Part shown: positions 1 through 11,932 of the stretch, piece by piece
Layout: each line of letters begins with the position of its first letter
Position numbering within the stretch: position 1 is the first letter of the stretch
Origin: an uncultured Pelagibacteraceae bacterium
GTDB taxonomy: Bacteria; Pseudomonadota; Alphaproteobacteria; Pelagibacterales; Pelagibacteraceae
Assembly: GCA_902514605.1 (NCBI GenBank)
Contig: CABXRL010000005.1
Coordinates: 1 to 42,704 of the forward strand
DNA: 42,704 bases
Direction of reading: 5' to 3'
The notes under the pieces: generated by a model
Databases searched by the model: none
Told to the model about the DNA's origin: nothing
What the model saw: the letters and a program-made list of their open reading frames with translations, nothing else
Program-made: the position numbers and the translations under genes

Positions 1-725
1 ATATTGGTTCTTTATTTAAAATAAATTATAAATCATTAATTATAGTAGGATCTGCAATTGAATGTATTCATGCATATTCTCTTATACATGATGATTTGCC
101 TTGTATGGATAATGATAATATAAGAAGAGGTAAGCCTTCTACACATATAAGATTTGGAGAGTCAACTGCTGTACTAGCTGGCAATTCTCTTTTAACCTTA
201 GCTTTTGAAATTTTGAGTCATGAAAATTTAAACACATCAGAAAAAGCCAAAATCGATTTGATTAGCAAAATCTCCCAAAGTTCTGGTCATCTAGGTATTG
301 CAGGCGGTCAATTTTTAGATCTAAAATATGAGCACAAAAAAATTTCTAAAAAAAAAGTTGTTGAAATGGAGATAAAAAAAACAGGGAAACTTTTTAGTTT
401 TGCTTGTGCTGCTCCTTTAATTTTGAAGAGGAAAAGTAAAAAAGAAATAAAAAAATTTGAAGAGATAGGTGCAAATATAGGATTGTTATTTCAAGTTGCT
501 GATGATTTGATTGATCATAAGGGAAATTTAATGATAGCTGGAAAAAAAACAGGAAAGGACAAAAAAAAAGGTAAAGCTACTCTAATTAGTTTACTAGGAT
601 ATAAAAATACTGTTAAATATGCTAATGAATTAATTTTAAAGATTAAAAAAAATCTAACAAAATATGGATCAAGCTCAAAAAATTTAACCGAAACATTGAA
701 TTATATTTTAAATAGAAATAAATGA
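1..725 (+). CDS. ispA: Polyprenyl (farnesyl/geranyl) diphosphate synthase, 5'-truncated by window edge
   Basis: Frame is open from nt 3 ([48 protein letters not shown]); first Asp-rich motif DDLPCMDND and second motif QVADDLIDH. The track start at 96 (TTG) is internal. Confidence 0.9.
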   Translation, partial: IGSLFKINYKSLIIVGSAIECIHAYSLIHDDLPCMDNDNIRRGKPSTHIRFGESTAVLAGNSLLTLAFEILSHENLNTSEKAKIDLISKISQSSGHLGIAGGQFLDLKYEHKKISKKKVVEMEIKKTGKLFSFACAAPLILKRKSKKEIKKFEEIGANIGLLFQVADDLIDHKGNLMIAGKKTGKDKKKGKATLISLLGYKNTVKYANELILKIKKNLTKYGSSSKNLTETLNYILNRNK

Positions 726-2635
726 AAAAAAAATACGAATTTTTAGATGAAGTAAATTTTCCTTCAGATCTAAAAAAAATTTCTGAGTCAAAATTACAAA
801 GAGTAGCTGATGAATTAAGAGCGGAGATGATTGATGTAGTGTCGGTGACTGGTGGCCATTTAGGTGCAAGTCTTGGTGTTGTTGAGTTAAGTGTTGCTTT
901 ACATTATATTTTTAACACTCCTAGTGATAAATTAATATGGGATGTTGGTCATCAATCTTATCCTCATAAAATTTTGACTGGAAGAAAAGATAAAATTAGA
1001 ACTATTAGACAAGGAAAAGGCCTCTCTGGATTTACTAAAAGATCAGAAAGTGAGTATGATCCATTTGGTGCAGCACATAGCTCAACATCAATTTCCTCTG
1101 CTTTAGGTATAGCTGTTGCAAATAAACTATCAAATAAATCTGATAACGTAATTGCAGTAATAGGTGATGGAGCTATGAGCGCTGGTATGGCTTATGAAGC
1201 AATGAATAATGCAGGTGCCTCTAAAACTAAAATGATTGTCATACTTAATGATAATGATATGTCGATTGCAAGACCAGTAGGTGCAATGAGCACTTATTTA
1301 GCAAAAATCTTTTCAGGAAAGATTTATTTTAGTTTAAGAGAGACTATAAAATTAATTATGTCAGCCTTTTCAAAAAGATTTAGTGCTAAGGCAGGTAAAG
1401 CAGAAGATTTAATTAGATCAGCTGTAACAGGTGGAACTTTGTTTAGTTCACTTGGATTTTATTACATTGGCCCAATAGACGGCCATGATTTAAATTCATT
1501 AATTCCTATATTAAGAAATGCTAGAGACTCTAAGCATGAAGGACCAATTTTAATTCACATTAAAACAAAAAAAGGAAAAGGTTACACTTTCGCAGAAGAA
1601 GCCAAGGATAATTATCATGGAGTGTCAAAGTTTAATGTTAAAACTGGCGAGCAATCAAAAAGTTCAAGTAAATTACCTTCATATACAAAGGTTTTTGCAG
1701 ACACTTTAATACAACATGCAAAAAAGGATAGTAAAATTGTAGCTATTACAGCTGCAATGCCTGATGGGACTGGCCTCAATATTTTCCGCAAAGAATTTCC
1801 AGATAGGACTTTTGATGTTGGAATTGCAGAACAGCATGCTGTTACGTTTGCTGCAGGTTTAGCAACAGAAAACTTTAAACCATATGCTGCTATTTATTCT
1901 ACCTTTCTTCAAAGAGCTTATGATCAAGTGGTCCATGATGTAGCAATTCAAAGTTTACCTGTTAGATTTGCAATAGATAGAGCGGGACTTGTTGGAGCTG
2001 ATGGACCAACACACGCGGGAAGTTTTGATACTACTTATTTATCAACTCTACCAAACTTTATTGTCATGGCCGCTAGTGATGAAGCCGAGCTTGTAAGAAT
2101 GATAAATACCTCAACAGAGATTAATGATAGACCTTGTGCGTTCAGATATCCAAGAGGAACAGGATTAGGCTCTATTCTGCCTACGATAAACGAAAAAATT
2201 GAGATAGGAAAATCAAAAATTATTATAGAAGGAAAAAAATTAGCAATTTTAAATTTTGGAGCAAGATTAAATGAGACCTTGAAAGCTGCAGAGAATTTAT
2301 CAAAAAAAGGCGTATCGATTACAGTTGTTGATGCCAGATTTGCAAAACCGTTGGATGAAAATTTAATTTGGCAATTAGCTACAACTCATGAAGCGATAAT
2401 GACTATTGAGGAAGGTTCTATTGGAGGTTTTGGTTCTCATGTAGTCGATTTTTTAACTAAAAAAGGTTTAATTGACTCTAACCTAAAATTTAGGTCATTA
2501 ACTTTACCAGATATTTTTATTGATCAAGATACTCCAGATAACATGTATAAAATTGCAAATCTTGATTCCATCTCAATTGAGGAAAAAGTTTTAGATTTAC
2601 TTAATTCCAATATAATTTTGAAAAAACAAAATTAA
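722..2635 (+). CDS. dxs: 1-deoxy-D-xylulose-5-phosphate synthase
   Basis: 637 aa; [32 protein letters not shown] (TPP motif), [32 protein letters not shown]; overlaps the ispA stop by 4 nt. Confidence 0.96.
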   Translation: MKKKYEFLDEVNFPSDLKKISESKLQRVADELRAEMIDVVSVTGGHLGASLGVVELSVALHYIFNTPSDKLIWDVGHQSYPHKILTGRKDKIRTIRQGKGLSGFTKRSESEYDPFGAAHSSTSISSALGIAVANKLSNKSDNVIAVIGDGAMSAGMAYEAMNNAGASKTKMIVILNDNDMSIARPVGAMSTYLAKIFSGKIYFSLRETIKLIMSAFSKRFSAKAGKAEDLIRSAVTGGTLFSSLGFYYIGPIDGHDLNSLIPILRNARDSKHEGPILIHIKTKKGKGYTFAEEAKDNYHGVSKFNVKTGEQSKSSSKLPSYTKVFADTLIQHAKKDSKIVAITAAMPDGTGLNIFRKEFPDRTFDVGIAEQHAVTFAAGLATENFKPYAAIYSTFLQRAYDQVVHDVAIQSLPVRFAIDRAGLVGADGPTHAGSFDTTYLSTLPNFIVMAASDEAELVRMINTSTEINDRPCAFRYPRGTGLGSILPTINEKIEIGKSKIIIEGKKLAILNFGARLNETLKAAENLSKKGVSITVVDARFAKPLDENLIWQLATTHEAIMTIEEGSIGGFGSHVVDFLTKKGLIDSNLKFRSLTLPDIFIDQDTPDNMYKIANLDSISIEEKVLDLLNSNIILKKQN

Positions 2636-2641
2636 AAAAAA

Positions 2642-3724
2642 CTAACCACACTGAGCTTTATTCAAAAGATAATGATCTAATATAACACATGAGAGCATTG
2701 CTTCACCTACTGGTACAGCCCTAATACCGACGCAAGGATCATGTCTACCTTTTACTGATATACTGGTATTTTTTCCAAACTTATTAATTGTTTTTCTACT
2801 TTTTAAAATTGATGAAGTTGGCTTTACGGCAAAAGAAACAATTATTTCTTGACCTGAAGAAATACCTCCTAGAATACCTCCAGCGTTATTAGATTTGAAT
2901 TTTGTTTTTTTTCTATTTTGAGAGATTTCATCAGAGTTTTCCTCACCTGATAATTGTGCTGAGTTCATACCTGAGCCAATATTAACTCCTTTTACGGCAT
3001 TTATACTCATCATAGCTGAGGCTATGTCAGAGTCTAATTTTGAGTATATAGGTGCGCCTAATCCAGCAGGAATACCATTCGCTCTTACTTCGATTATTGC
3101 CCCACATGACGAGCCAGCTTTTCTAATGCTTAATAAGTATTTTTCCCAAATTTTTAACATTGATTTATCTGGGCAAAAAAATGGATTTTTAGAAATTATT
3201 TTATCATCCCATTTATTTGTATCACATCCTAGTATTCCAAGTTGGGTTACAGCTCCATAGATTTTAAATTTTTTTCCTAATTTATTTTCTAAAACTTTTT
3301 TTGCCACTGCACCCGCTGCAACCCTTGCAGCTGTCTCTCTGGCAGATGATCTACCACCACCTCTGTAGTCTCTTATTCCATACTTCTTAAAGTATGTGAA
3401 ATCAGCATGTCCTGGTCTAAATTTATCTTTAATATCATTATAATCCTTTGAACGCATATCTTCATTGTAAATTATTAATGATATTGGGGTTCCTGTTGTT
3501 TTTCCCTCAAAAACTCCTGAAAGAATTTGAACCTTATCACTTTCCTTTCTTTGAGTAGTGAATTTAGATTGTCCAGGTTTTCGCTTGTTCAATTCTTTTT
3601 GAATATCTGCCTCCTTTAGTGGTATTAACGGTGGACACCCATCAATAATACAGCCAATTGCTGGACCATGGGACTCTCCCCAAGTAGTGAAACGAAAAGA
3701 CTTTCCAAAAGTATTAAATGACAT
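2642..3724 (-). CDS. aroC: Chorismate synthase
   Basis: 360 aa; [76 protein letters not shown]. Confidence 0.96.
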   Translation of the reverse strand: MSFNTFGKSFRFTTWGESHGPAIGCIIDGCPPLIPLKEADIQKELNKRKPGQSKFTTQRKESDKVQILSGVFEGKTTGTPISLIIYNEDMRSKDYNDIKDKFRPGHADFTYFKKYGIRDYRGGGRSSARETAARVAAGAVAKKVLENKLGKKFKIYGAVTQLGILGCDTNKWDDKIISKNPFFCPDKSMLKIWEKYLLSIRKAGSSCGAIIEVRANGIPAGLGAPIYSKLDSDIASAMMSINAVKGVNIGSGMNSAQLSGEENSDEISQNRKKTKFKSNNAGGILGGISSGQEIIVSFAVKPTSSILKSRKTINKFGKNTSISVKGRHDPCVGIRAVPVGEAMLSCVILDHYLLNKAQCG

Positions 3725-3757
3725 TATTTATATTGTATAGATTATTTTGTTTAAATT

Positions 3758-4384
3758 ATGAATCAAAAAAACTCATTAGGGCTTAATAAATGCTTTTTAG
3801 ATCTAAACAACCCTTTTGAATTATTTCAAAAATGGTTTGAAGAGGCTAAAAAAAAAGAAATTAATGACCCAAATGCTCTAGCACTTGGCACTGCAAACAA
3901 GGAGGGTATTCCCTCAGTAAGAATGGTTCTACTTAAAGGTCACAGCAAAAAAGGATTTGTTTTTTATACAAACTTAAACAGCCAAAAAGGAAATGAAATT
4001 AAAGAAAATCCAAATGCTACAATGTGCTTTCATTGGAAAAGTTTACTAAGACAAGTAAGAATAGTTGGAATATTGAAACAAGTAGATGACCAAACTGCTG
4101 ATAAGTACTATAACTCTAGAGCATATGATAGCAGAATAGGTGCCTGGGCCTCAAATCAAAGCAGTGTTCTTCAAACAAGAGATGAACTTTTAAATGCTTT
4201 AGAGAATTATAAAAATAAATATAAAGATAAAGACAATGTTCCTAGACCTAAGCATTGGACCGGATGGAATTTAACACCTTCTACAATTGAATTTTGGTTA
4301 GATGGAGATAATAGAATTCATGAAAGATTAAAGTACTCTTTAGATAAAAGTGATAGATGGACAAAAAGTCTTCTAAGTCCTTAA
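3758..4384 (+). CDS. pdxH: Pyridoxamine 5'-phosphate oxidase
   Basis: 208 aa; ALGTANKEGIPSVRMVLLKGHSKKGFVFYTNLNSQKGNEI, SRIGAWASNQSS, C-terminal WLDGDNRIHERLKY. Confidence 0.93.
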   Translation: MNQKNSLGLNKCFLDLNNPFELFQKWFEEAKKKEINDPNALALGTANKEGIPSVRMVLLKGHSKKGFVFYTNLNSQKGNEIKENPNATMCFHWKSLLRQVRIVGILKQVDDQTADKYYNSRAYDSRIGAWASNQSSVLQTRDELLNALENYKNKYKDKDNVPRPKHWTGWNLTPSTIEFWLDGDNRIHERLKYSLDKSDRWTKSLLSP

Positions 4385-5394
4385 AAATCTCTAGATAAAC
4401 TAAATGAAGTTAAATTCTCAAGAATATTTTTTTCATTACAGTCTTTAAATATTGATAATGAGTTTGATGCTAAATTTATGTAATGATTTGCTTTTTGATA
4501 ACATTCTTTAACAATTTCATATCTTTTGATTAAAGATAATGTGTAATTAAAATTATCTTCATTTCTACGGTCTTTTAAAAAAATATCTTTAAGACTTTCT
4601 TTCTCTATCTGAGTTGCTTTTTGAAATAACAAGATTATTGGTAGAGTAATTTTCCCCTCATAGAAATCTTTTCCAATTTTCTTTCCAAACAATTTTGACT
4701 CAGAATTATAATCTAAAGTATCATCAGCAATTTGGAAAGTTAAACCCAAATTCCTTCCATAAAATTCTAAAGCTGCTTTTTCCTTCGTCGTCATGTCTGA
4801 TAAGATTGCACCAACTTTAGTAGCTGCTGCAAATAATTCAGCAGTTTTTGCAGAGATTATTCTTAAATAAGTTTCCTCCAACATATCAACCTCACCCTTA
4901 TGTTGTAACTGAAGAACTTCACCTTGAGCAATCTTAGAGGAGGTTGAAGATAATAATTTTAAGACCTCAATATTTCCATCATCTACCATCATTTCAAAAC
5001 ATCTACTCAATAAGTAATCTCCAACTAAAACAGAAGAATGGTTACCCCAAACTTTGTTTAGAGTTTCACTACCTCTTCTGATAGATCCATTATCTATCAC
5101 ATCATCGTGCATTAAAGTTGCTGAATGAATGAGTTCTACACAGGCAGCTAAATTTATATCTCTAGTTCCTTTTGCATAACCACATAATTTTGCGGAACCT
5201 AGAGTTAGCAGTGCCCTTAACCTTTTTCCACCTGTATCAAGGTGATAGTCTGTCATTTTTTGAACTAAGTCGACATTGCTTTCTAATTTAGACTTTATTT
5301 TTTCTTCAACTAACATTAGTCTATCCTCGACTGAATTTTTAAGTTGAAAATACGAATTATTAATTTTATTTTTTAATTGTATTACACTTCCCAT
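4381..5394 (-). CDS. ispB: Long-chain polyprenyl diphosphate synthase (octaprenyl/decaprenyl type)
   Basis: 337 aa; GGKRLRALLTL, LIHSATLMHDDVIDNGSIRRG, FQIADDTLDYNS, GKDFYEGKITLPIILL. Confidence 0.88.
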   Translation of the reverse strand: MGSVIQLKNKINNSYFQLKNSVEDRLMLVEEKIKSKLESNVDLVQKMTDYHLDTGGKRLRALLTLGSAKLCGYAKGTRDINLAACVELIHSATLMHDDVIDNGSIRRGSETLNKVWGNHSSVLVGDYLLSRCFEMMVDDGNIEVLKLLSSTSSKIAQGEVLQLQHKGEVDMLEETYLRIISAKTAELFAAATKVGAILSDMTTKEKAALEFYGRNLGLTFQIADDTLDYNSESKLFGKKIGKDFYEGKITLPIILLFQKATQIEKESLKDIFLKDRRNEDNFNYTLSLIKRYEIVKECYQKANHYINLASNSLSIFKDCNEKNILENLTSFSLSRDF

Positions 5395-5507
5395 TTATCA
5401 AGCAAATTAGTGTAATAAGTTGCTTTTGATACTTATCAATTGACGCACCCAAATCTTCAATTATAAGGTGTCTTTATATTCACTAAAAAATTTTATAAAT
5501 ATTTAAA

Positions 5508-6314
5508 ATGCTCTCTTTTTTTAAAAAGAAAAAAATTGTTCCACATATAAAGTTAAATGGCGTAATTGGAAATGTAGGTAAATTTAAACAAGGTATAGAT
5601 TTTTCTGGTCAAGAAGAGATTATTTCAAAAGCTTTTTCAGTTAAAAAAGCATCATGTGTCGCTATTACAATAAATTCTCCCGGAGGTTCTCCGGTCCAAT
5701 CACATTTAATTTATAGCCTAATTAGACAACAGGCAAAAAAAAATAAAAAAAAAGTAATAGTTTTTGCAGAAGATGTGGCAGCCTCAGGCGGATATCTAAT
5801 AGCGTGTGCAGGAGATGAAATTTATGCAAACTCAAGTTCAATAATAGGCTCGATAGGAGTTATCTACTCTTCTTTTGGTTTTACAGAATTGATAAAAAAG
5901 ATAGGTGTTGAGAGAAGAGTGCACACTGCTGGGAAAAATAAAAGTACATTAGACCCATTTCTAGATGAAAAAAAAGAGGACATCGAAAGATTAAAAAATA
6001 TTCAATTAGATTTACATAAAGATTTCATAGAGGTTGTCGAAAAAAGTAGGTCATCAAAACTTAAAAAATCTGAGGTAGAATTATTTTCAGGTGAATTTTG
6101 GTCAGGTAGAAAAGCCAAAGATCTTGGTTTGATAGATGAAATAGGAAATGCAAATCAGGTATTAAAAGAGAAATTTGGAGAAGATGTTGTCATTAAAAAA
6201 TTTGAAAAATCAAAAGGTTGGCTTAGTAAAAAATTATCATCTTCAAATGACCATGTCGATCAATTAGCAAATATATTAGAGGAAAAATCGGTTTGGCAAA
6301 AATATGGCCTCTAA
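5508..6314 (+). CDS. S49 family signal-peptide peptidase-like serine protease (SppA/SohB type)
   Basis: 268 aa; [68 protein letters not shown]. Confidence 0.88.
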   Translation: MLSFFKKKKIVPHIKLNGVIGNVGKFKQGIDFSGQEEIISKAFSVKKASCVAITINSPGGSPVQSHLIYSLIRQQAKKNKKKVIVFAEDVAASGGYLIACAGDEIYANSSSIIGSIGVIYSSFGFTELIKKIGVERRVHTAGKNKSTLDPFLDEKKEDIERLKNIQLDLHKDFIEVVEKSRSSKLKKSEVELFSGEFWSGRKAKDLGLIDEIGNANQVLKEKFGEDVVIKKFEKSKGWLSKKLSSSNDHVDQLANILEEKSVWQKYGL

Positions 6315-7185
6315 AAAAAATAAAAAAAAACCAAAATTTCAAACTTTCCAAGATACAATTATTAATCTGCAAAAGTTTTGGAGTAAAAATGGATGTGTTA
6401 TTTTGCAACCTTATGATATGGAGGTTGGAGCTGGAACATTTCACCCTGCTACTACTTTAAGATCACTTGGGCCCAAGCCATGGAAAGCAGCATATGTTCA
6501 ACCTTCACGAAGACCTACAGATGGAAGATATGGAGATAATCCAAACAGACTTCAGCATTATTATCAATTTCAAGTTATAATAAAACCCTCTCCGCTAAAT
6601 ATTAAAAAACTTTATTTAAATAGTTTGTCGGTAATAGGAATCAATCATAAAGACCATGATATTAGATTTGTTGAAGATGACTGGGAAAGCCCAACTCTAG
6701 GAGCTGCAGGTCTTGGATGGGAAGTATGGTGTGATGGAATGGAAATATCTCAATTTACATATTTTCAACAAATGGCAGGTTTCGAATGTAAACCTGTGTC
6801 AGTGGAAATAACCTACGGTCTTGAAAGAATTTGTATGTTTACCCAACAGAAAAAAAACGTTTATGATTTAGTCTGGAATAATGAAGGTATTGATTACAGA
6901 GAAGTTTATCATCAATCAGAAAAAGAATTCTCAGCTTATAACTTTGAGTATGCTAATACAGAAAATTTATTTAAAATATTTGATATGCATGAGAGTGAGG
7001 CGAAATTATTAGTTAAAAAAAGTATATCTTTACCTGCATACGATCAATGTTTGAAAGCAAGTCATATATTTAACGTATTAGATGCTCGTGGAGCTATTAG
7101 TGTTGCTCAAAGAGCAGAATATATTGGTCGTATAAGAGAAATCACAAAACAAGTTGCTGAAATTTGGGTAGAGTCGCAAATATAA
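6304..7185 (+). CDS. glyQ: Glycyl-tRNA synthetase alpha subunit
   Basis: 293 aa; [83 protein letters not shown]. Confidence 0.97.
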   Translation: MASKKNKKKPKFQTFQDTIINLQKFWSKNGCVILQPYDMEVGAGTFHPATTLRSLGPKPWKAAYVQPSRRPTDGRYGDNPNRLQHYYQFQVIIKPSPLNIKKLYLNSLSVIGINHKDHDIRFVEDDWESPTLGAAGLGWEVWCDGMEISQFTYFQQMAGFECKPVSVEITYGLERICMFTQQKKNVYDLVWNNEGIDYREVYHQSEKEFSAYNFEYANTENLFKIFDMHESEAKLLVKKSISLPAYDQCLKASHIFNVLDARGAISVAQRAEYIGRIREITKQVAEIWVESQI

Positions 7186-7186
7186 A

Positions 7187-9259
7187 ATGTCAGAATTTTT
7201 TTTAGAGCTATTTAGTGAGGAAATTCCTGCTGGGCTCCAGAAAAATTTAAGAGAAAAAATTTTTGAAGACTTTAAAAATTTATTTGAGGAAAAATCAATA
7301 AAATCAAAAAAAAATTTTTCTTTTTCAACTCCAAATAGATTAGTTTTAGTTTTTGAAGGCCTAGATAAGCAAATTAAAATTAAATCTAAAGAGATTAGAG
7401 GCCCTAAAACTAGCGCTCCTGAACAAGCGTTGGAAGGATTTTTGAGATCAAACAAAATTAACAAAAAAGATCTATTTAAAAAAAAAACTGAAAAGGATGA
7501 ATTTTATTTTTACAAAACTTCAGCAGCCTCATTAAAAACACATGATTTACTTACTGAATTCATTCCAAAAATTTTGAATAATTATCAATGGAAAAAATCA
7601 ATGAAATGGGGTGAATTTGATTTAAATTGGGGAAGACCATTAAAATCAATTTTATCAATATTTGATAAAAAAATTGTAAGTTTTAAATTTCATCATTTAG
7701 TTTCCTCTAATTTGACCTTTTTAGATAAAGATTTTGAGGATAAAAAAAGATCTTTTGAAAATTTTAGGAAATATGAAAAATTCTTTGAAAATAATGGAGT
7801 TATTATTAATCAAAATAAAAGATTAAAAATAATTAACAAATCTTTTTTAAAAATACTAGGAAAAAAAGGATTAAAAATTAATGATAATACTAAATTAATG
7901 GATGAGGTAGTAAATTTAGTAGATAGCCCAAACGTTTTATTCTGCAAATTTGATAAAAAATTTTTATCAGTTCCCAAAGAGATTTTGACCTTAACAATGG
8001 AGTCCCACCAAAAATATTTTCCAACGTTTAATGCTAAAAATGAAATTACGAACGAATTTTTAATTGTAACAAATAAAAAAGATAAAAAAGGACTTATTAA
8101 ATTAGGTAACGAAAGAGTGGTTGATGCAAGATTAAGTGATGCAGAATTTTTTTGGAATAAAGATAAAACCCAAAATTTAGTAAAAAAGGTATCAGAATTA
8201 AAATCAATGAATTTTTTTAAAGGTCTTGGATCTTATTTTGACAAAGTTCAACGAATGAGAAAAATTGGTGGAATGGTTTCAGATGAATTATTAATTAGTA
8301 AGGAAAAAGTTGAATTGTCAGCATCAATTTGTAAAACCGATCTTACCTCTGATCTTGTCGGTGAATTTCCTGAACTTCAAGGACTTATGGGAGGATATTT
8401 TTCTGAACATCAAGGATTCGATAAAGATATTTCTTCAGCTATTTCTGAACAATATTTACCAATTGGTCTCAACTCAATGGTTCCAAAAAAATCATTTAGT
8501 GTTGCATTATCAATTACAGACAAGATTGATACCTTGGTAGGCTTTTTTGGTATAAATGAGAAACCCACCAGTTCAAAAGATCCATTAGCATTAAGAAGAA
8601 TTGCTCTAGGTATAATAAGAACTACAATAGAAAATAAAAAGAACCTGAAAATAAATGATCTTTTAAATTATTCTTCACGCCTTTACGATGACCAAGGATA
8701 CGATCTTGATAATAAAGATTTACAAAATGAATTACATGATTTTTTAAAAGATAGATTTAAGTATTATCTTAAAGAAAAAGAAATACGTTACGATATAATC
8801 GAAGCAATTTTATCATCATTTTCATTAAATAAACTATTTTCATCTTTTGAAAAAGCAAAATGTCTTAATAAAGTAATTAACAGTCAAATTGGTATAGACA
8901 TTAATTCAAGTTTCAAAAGAGCATCTAACATTTTAGATCATGAGATGAAAAATAACGAGATTGAAATAAATGATACAACTGATCCTGGTATTTTTAAAAG
9001 TGATTTTGAAAAAAACTTATATAAAAAGATTAATGATATTAAAAAATATTATTCTACCATAAACAGCGACGAAAATTGTGAAAAATCATTATCAATTTTA
9101 GCTGAAACTAAAAAAGAAGTTTTCGAATTTTTTGACAACGTAAAGGTTAATGAGGATAACGAAACTTTAAGAAAAAACCGTTTGGAACTTATTAATATGT
9201 TATGTAAAACTTTTCAAAATTATATAAATTTTCAATTTTTAAAAGCTCATAATGAATAA
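7187..9259 (+). CDS. glyS: Glycyl-tRNA synthetase beta subunit
   Basis: 690 aa; MSEFFLELFSEEIPAGLQ, LTMESHQKYFPTFNAKNEITNEFLIVTN, DPLALRRIALGIIR; follows glyQ. Confidence 0.95.
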   Translation: MSEFFLELFSEEIPAGLQKNLREKIFEDFKNLFEEKSIKSKKNFSFSTPNRLVLVFEGLDKQIKIKSKEIRGPKTSAPEQALEGFLRSNKINKKDLFKKKTEKDEFYFYKTSAASLKTHDLLTEFIPKILNNYQWKKSMKWGEFDLNWGRPLKSILSIFDKKIVSFKFHHLVSSNLTFLDKDFEDKKRSFENFRKYEKFFENNGVIINQNKRLKIINKSFLKILGKKGLKINDNTKLMDEVVNLVDSPNVLFCKFDKKFLSVPKEILTLTMESHQKYFPTFNAKNEITNEFLIVTNKKDKKGLIKLGNERVVDARLSDAEFFWNKDKTQNLVKKVSELKSMNFFKGLGSYFDKVQRMRKIGGMVSDELLISKEKVELSASICKTDLTSDLVGEFPELQGLMGGYFSEHQGFDKDISSAISEQYLPIGLNSMVPKKSFSVALSITDKIDTLVGFFGINEKPTSSKDPLALRRIALGIIRTTIENKKNLKINDLLNYSSRLYDDQGYDLDNKDLQNELHDFLKDRFKYYLKEKEIRYDIIEAILSSFSLNKLFSSFEKAKCLNKVINSQIGIDINSSFKRASNILDHEMKNNEIEINDTTDPGIFKSDFEKNLYKKINDIKKYYSTINSDENCEKSLSILAETKKEVFEFFDNVKVNEDNETLRKNRLELINMLCKTFQNYINFQFLKAHNE

Positions 9260-11918
9260 ATTAATTCTTAATTTTAAGTCTAAAGACTCAAAAAAAATAA
9301 AAAATTCAAAAAATTTTTTAGGCGGTAAAGGTGCAAATTTATCTGAAATGGGAAGAATGGGTTTACCAGTACCTCCTGGTTTTACGATCTCAACAAAAGT
9401 TTGTGAAATTTTTTATAAAGGTAAAAAAAAATTAAATATCAAATTAATTAGCCAAATTAAAAAAGAAATTAAAACAATAGAAAAAGATGTATCAAAAAAA
9501 TTTGGAGATTTAAAAAATCCTCTTCTTTTATCAGTCCGATCTGGTGCAAGAGTTTCAATGCCAGGTATGATGGATACAATTCTAAACTTAGGACTAAACG
9601 ATAAAACAGTTGTTGCTTTGACCAACAAAACATCCAACGGAAGATTTGCGAAAGATAGTTATAGAAGATTTATTCAGATGTACGGGAATGTAGTCATGGG
9701 TGTCGAAAGTTACTATTTTGAAGAACTGATAGAAAATTATAAGTTAACAAAAGGTGTATTGCTTGATACTGATCTCGATGAAAAGGATTGGGATGGGTTA
9801 ATAAATGATTTTAAGAATGTAGTTAAAGAAAAGACCAATAAAGATTTTCCTCAAGATGTTTATCATCAATTATTTGGGGCAATAAATGCTGTATTTTTAT
9901 CTTGGGAAAGCAAAAGAGCAAAAGTTTACAGAAAGTTAAATCAAATTCCTTCTGAATGGGGAACAGCTGTCAATGTTCAATCTATGGTTTTTGGAAATAT
10001 GGGTAATGATTGTGCAACAGGAGTTGTCTTCACTAGAAACCCTTCAGATGGATCAAATGATATTTATGGAGAATATTTGATTAATGCTCAAGGAGAAGAT
10101 GTTGTAGCTGGAACCAGAACTCCGCAATATATTACAAAGAAGGCAAGAAAAGACGCAAAAGTTGATGATGCATCTCTGGAAGAGACGATGCCAGAAGTAT
10201 ATCTCGAATTATATAAAATTTTAAAAAAACTCGAGAAACATTATAAGGATATGCAAGATGTAGAGTTCACTGTTGAAAGTAATAAACTTTGGATATTACA
10301 AACTCGATCTGGAAAAAGAACATCAAAATCAGCAGTAAAAATTGCTGTTGATATGGTTAGAGAAAAGTTAATCAATAAAAATGACGCTGTTTTAAGAGTT
10401 GATCCTAACTCTTTAGACACGCTTTTGCATCCTACTTTGGATGAAAAAAGTTTAATCAAAGTTATAGCAAACGGTCTTCCGGCGTCTCCTGGTGCAGTAA
10501 GTGGAAAAGTAGTTTTCACCTCAGAGGAGGCTGAAAGATTAAATGATATGATGCAAGATACAATTTTAGTTAGAGTTGAAACTTCTCCAGAAGATATTCA
10601 AGGTATGCATGCTGCGAAAGGAATTTTAACCTCAAGAGGAGGTATGACTAGTCATGCTGCAGTTGTAGCTAGGGGAATGGGAAGACCTTGTGTTTCTGGT
10701 TCAAGTGAAATTGAAATTAATTATGATAAAAAAGTTTTTAAAACATCCTCAGCTGAGGTCAAAGAGGGTGAAACAATTACTATTGATGGCTCTACAGGGA
10801 GAATAATTTTAGGTACGGTACCAACTATAAAACCTGAGATATCGGGAGACTTTTCAAAATTAATGAGCTGGGCTGATAAAATTAGAAAACTTAAAGTACG
10901 AACTAACTCTGAGACCCCGCTGGATACCAAAACAGCAAGAGATTTTGGTGCAGAAGGAATTGGACTTTGTAGGACTGAACATATGTTTTTTGATGAGGAA
11001 AGAATCTTATCTGTACGAGAAATGATTTTATCAAAAACATTAGATGATAGATCTAATGCTTTAAAAAAAATTCTACCACATCAAAAAAAAGATTTTATAG
11101 AGATATTCAAAATTATGCATGGGCTTCCAGTTACTGTAAGATTATTAGATCCACCATTACATGAATTTTTACCTAAATCTGATAAAGAAATTTCTGAAGT
11201 AGCAAATGTTATTGGGTCAGACAAAAAAGATATAGAAAACAGAATCGATGAACTTCATGAACAGAATCCAATGTTAGGCCATAGAGGCTGTAGACTTGGT
11301 ATCTCATTTCCTGAAATTTATGAAATGCAATGTAGGGCGATATTTGAGGCTCTTGCAGACTTAAAAAAAAATAAACAAAAATTTGCTTTTCCTGAGATAA
11401 TGATTCCTTTAGTTTCAACCGAAACTGAGATTAAAATAATGAAAGATTTAGTAATCAATATTGCTAGAAAAGTTCAAAAAGAGAATAAAACAAAAATTGA
11501 ATTTCTTGTGGGCACAATGATTGAGTTACCGAGAGCAGCAATTAAAGCTGATGATATTGCAAAACATGCTGAATTTTTCAGTTTTGGTACCAATGATTTA
11601 ACCCAAACAACTTTTGGAATAAGTAGAGACGATAGTGGTAAATTTTTAAATGATTACATAGATAATAAGATTTTTACTATTGATCCATTTGTATCCATTG
11701 ATGATGGAGTAAAAGACTTAGTCGAAATAGCGGTTTCTAAAGGAAAAAAACAAAATAAAAAAATTAAACTGGGTATATGTGGTGAACATGGCGGTGATCC
11801 AAAGAGTATTAAATTTTGTTCAAAGGCTGGTCTTAATTATGTTTCCTGTTCACCTTATAGAGTTCCTATAGCTAGATTAGCAGCAGCACAGGCTGAGCTT
11901 TCGAAAAATAAAAAATAA
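9252..11918 (+). CDS. ppdK: Pyruvate, phosphate dikinase
   Basis: 888 aa; LGGKGANLSEMGRMGLPVPPGFTIST, catalytic His segment GILTSRGGMTSHAAVVARGMGRPCVSG, GAEGIGLCRTEHMFF, C-terminal GICGEHGGDPKSIKF. Confidence 0.97.
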   Translation: MNKLILNFKSKDSKKIKNSKNFLGGKGANLSEMGRMGLPVPPGFTISTKVCEIFYKGKKKLNIKLISQIKKEIKTIEKDVSKKFGDLKNPLLLSVRSGARVSMPGMMDTILNLGLNDKTVVALTNKTSNGRFAKDSYRRFIQMYGNVVMGVESYYFEELIENYKLTKGVLLDTDLDEKDWDGLINDFKNVVKEKTNKDFPQDVYHQLFGAINAVFLSWESKRAKVYRKLNQIPSEWGTAVNVQSMVFGNMGNDCATGVVFTRNPSDGSNDIYGEYLINAQGEDVVAGTRTPQYITKKARKDAKVDDASLEETMPEVYLELYKILKKLEKHYKDMQDVEFTVESNKLWILQTRSGKRTSKSAVKIAVDMVREKLINKNDAVLRVDPNSLDTLLHPTLDEKSLIKVIANGLPASPGAVSGKVVFTSEEAERLNDMMQDTILVRVETSPEDIQGMHAAKGILTSRGGMTSHAAVVARGMGRPCVSGSSEIEINYDKKVFKTSSAEVKEGETITIDGSTGRIILGTVPTIKPEISGDFSKLMSWADKIRKLKVRTNSETPLDTKTARDFGAEGIGLCRTEHMFFDEERILSVREMILSKTLDDRSNALKKILPHQKKDFIEIFKIMHGLPVTVRLLDPPLHEFLPKSDKEISEVANVIGSDKKDIENRIDELHEQNPMLGHRGCRLGISFPEIYEMQCRAIFEALADLKKNKQKFAFPEIMIPLVSTETEIKIMKDLVINIARKVQKENKTKIEFLVGTMIELPRAAIKADDIAKHAEFFSFGTNDLTQTTFGISRDDSGKFLNDYIDNKIFTIDPFVSIDDGVKDLVEIAVSKGKKQNKKIKLGICGEHGGDPKSIKFCSKAGLNYVSCSPYRVPIARLAAAQAELSKNKK

Positions 11919-11932
11919 AAAAATTCAATAAT

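Noticed and set aside
3024-3260. Plus-strand 78-aa ORF inside aroC (and similar shadow ORFs, e.g. 9413-9637, 10241-10519, 18351-18554, 19194-19445, 26487-26738, 33818-34090, 38662-38898)
   Set aside because: Antisense or alternate-frame shadows of strongly supported genes, with no recognisable motifs.
5395-5507. Intergenic AAGCAA...TTGCTT inverted repeat between ispB and the S49 peptidase as a regulatory RNA
   Set aside because: Only 6-bp arms in AT-rich DNA; no riboswitch-like core recognised.
7187-7215. T8 homopolymer near the glyS start as a possible programmed frameshift or slippage site
   Set aside because: The frame is open and canonical (MSEFFLELFSEEIPAG); long A/T runs are common throughout this AT-rich window.
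8310-8540. 76-aa ORF in an alternate frame inside glyS
   Set aside because: Overlaps a well-supported glyS frame; no independent evidence.
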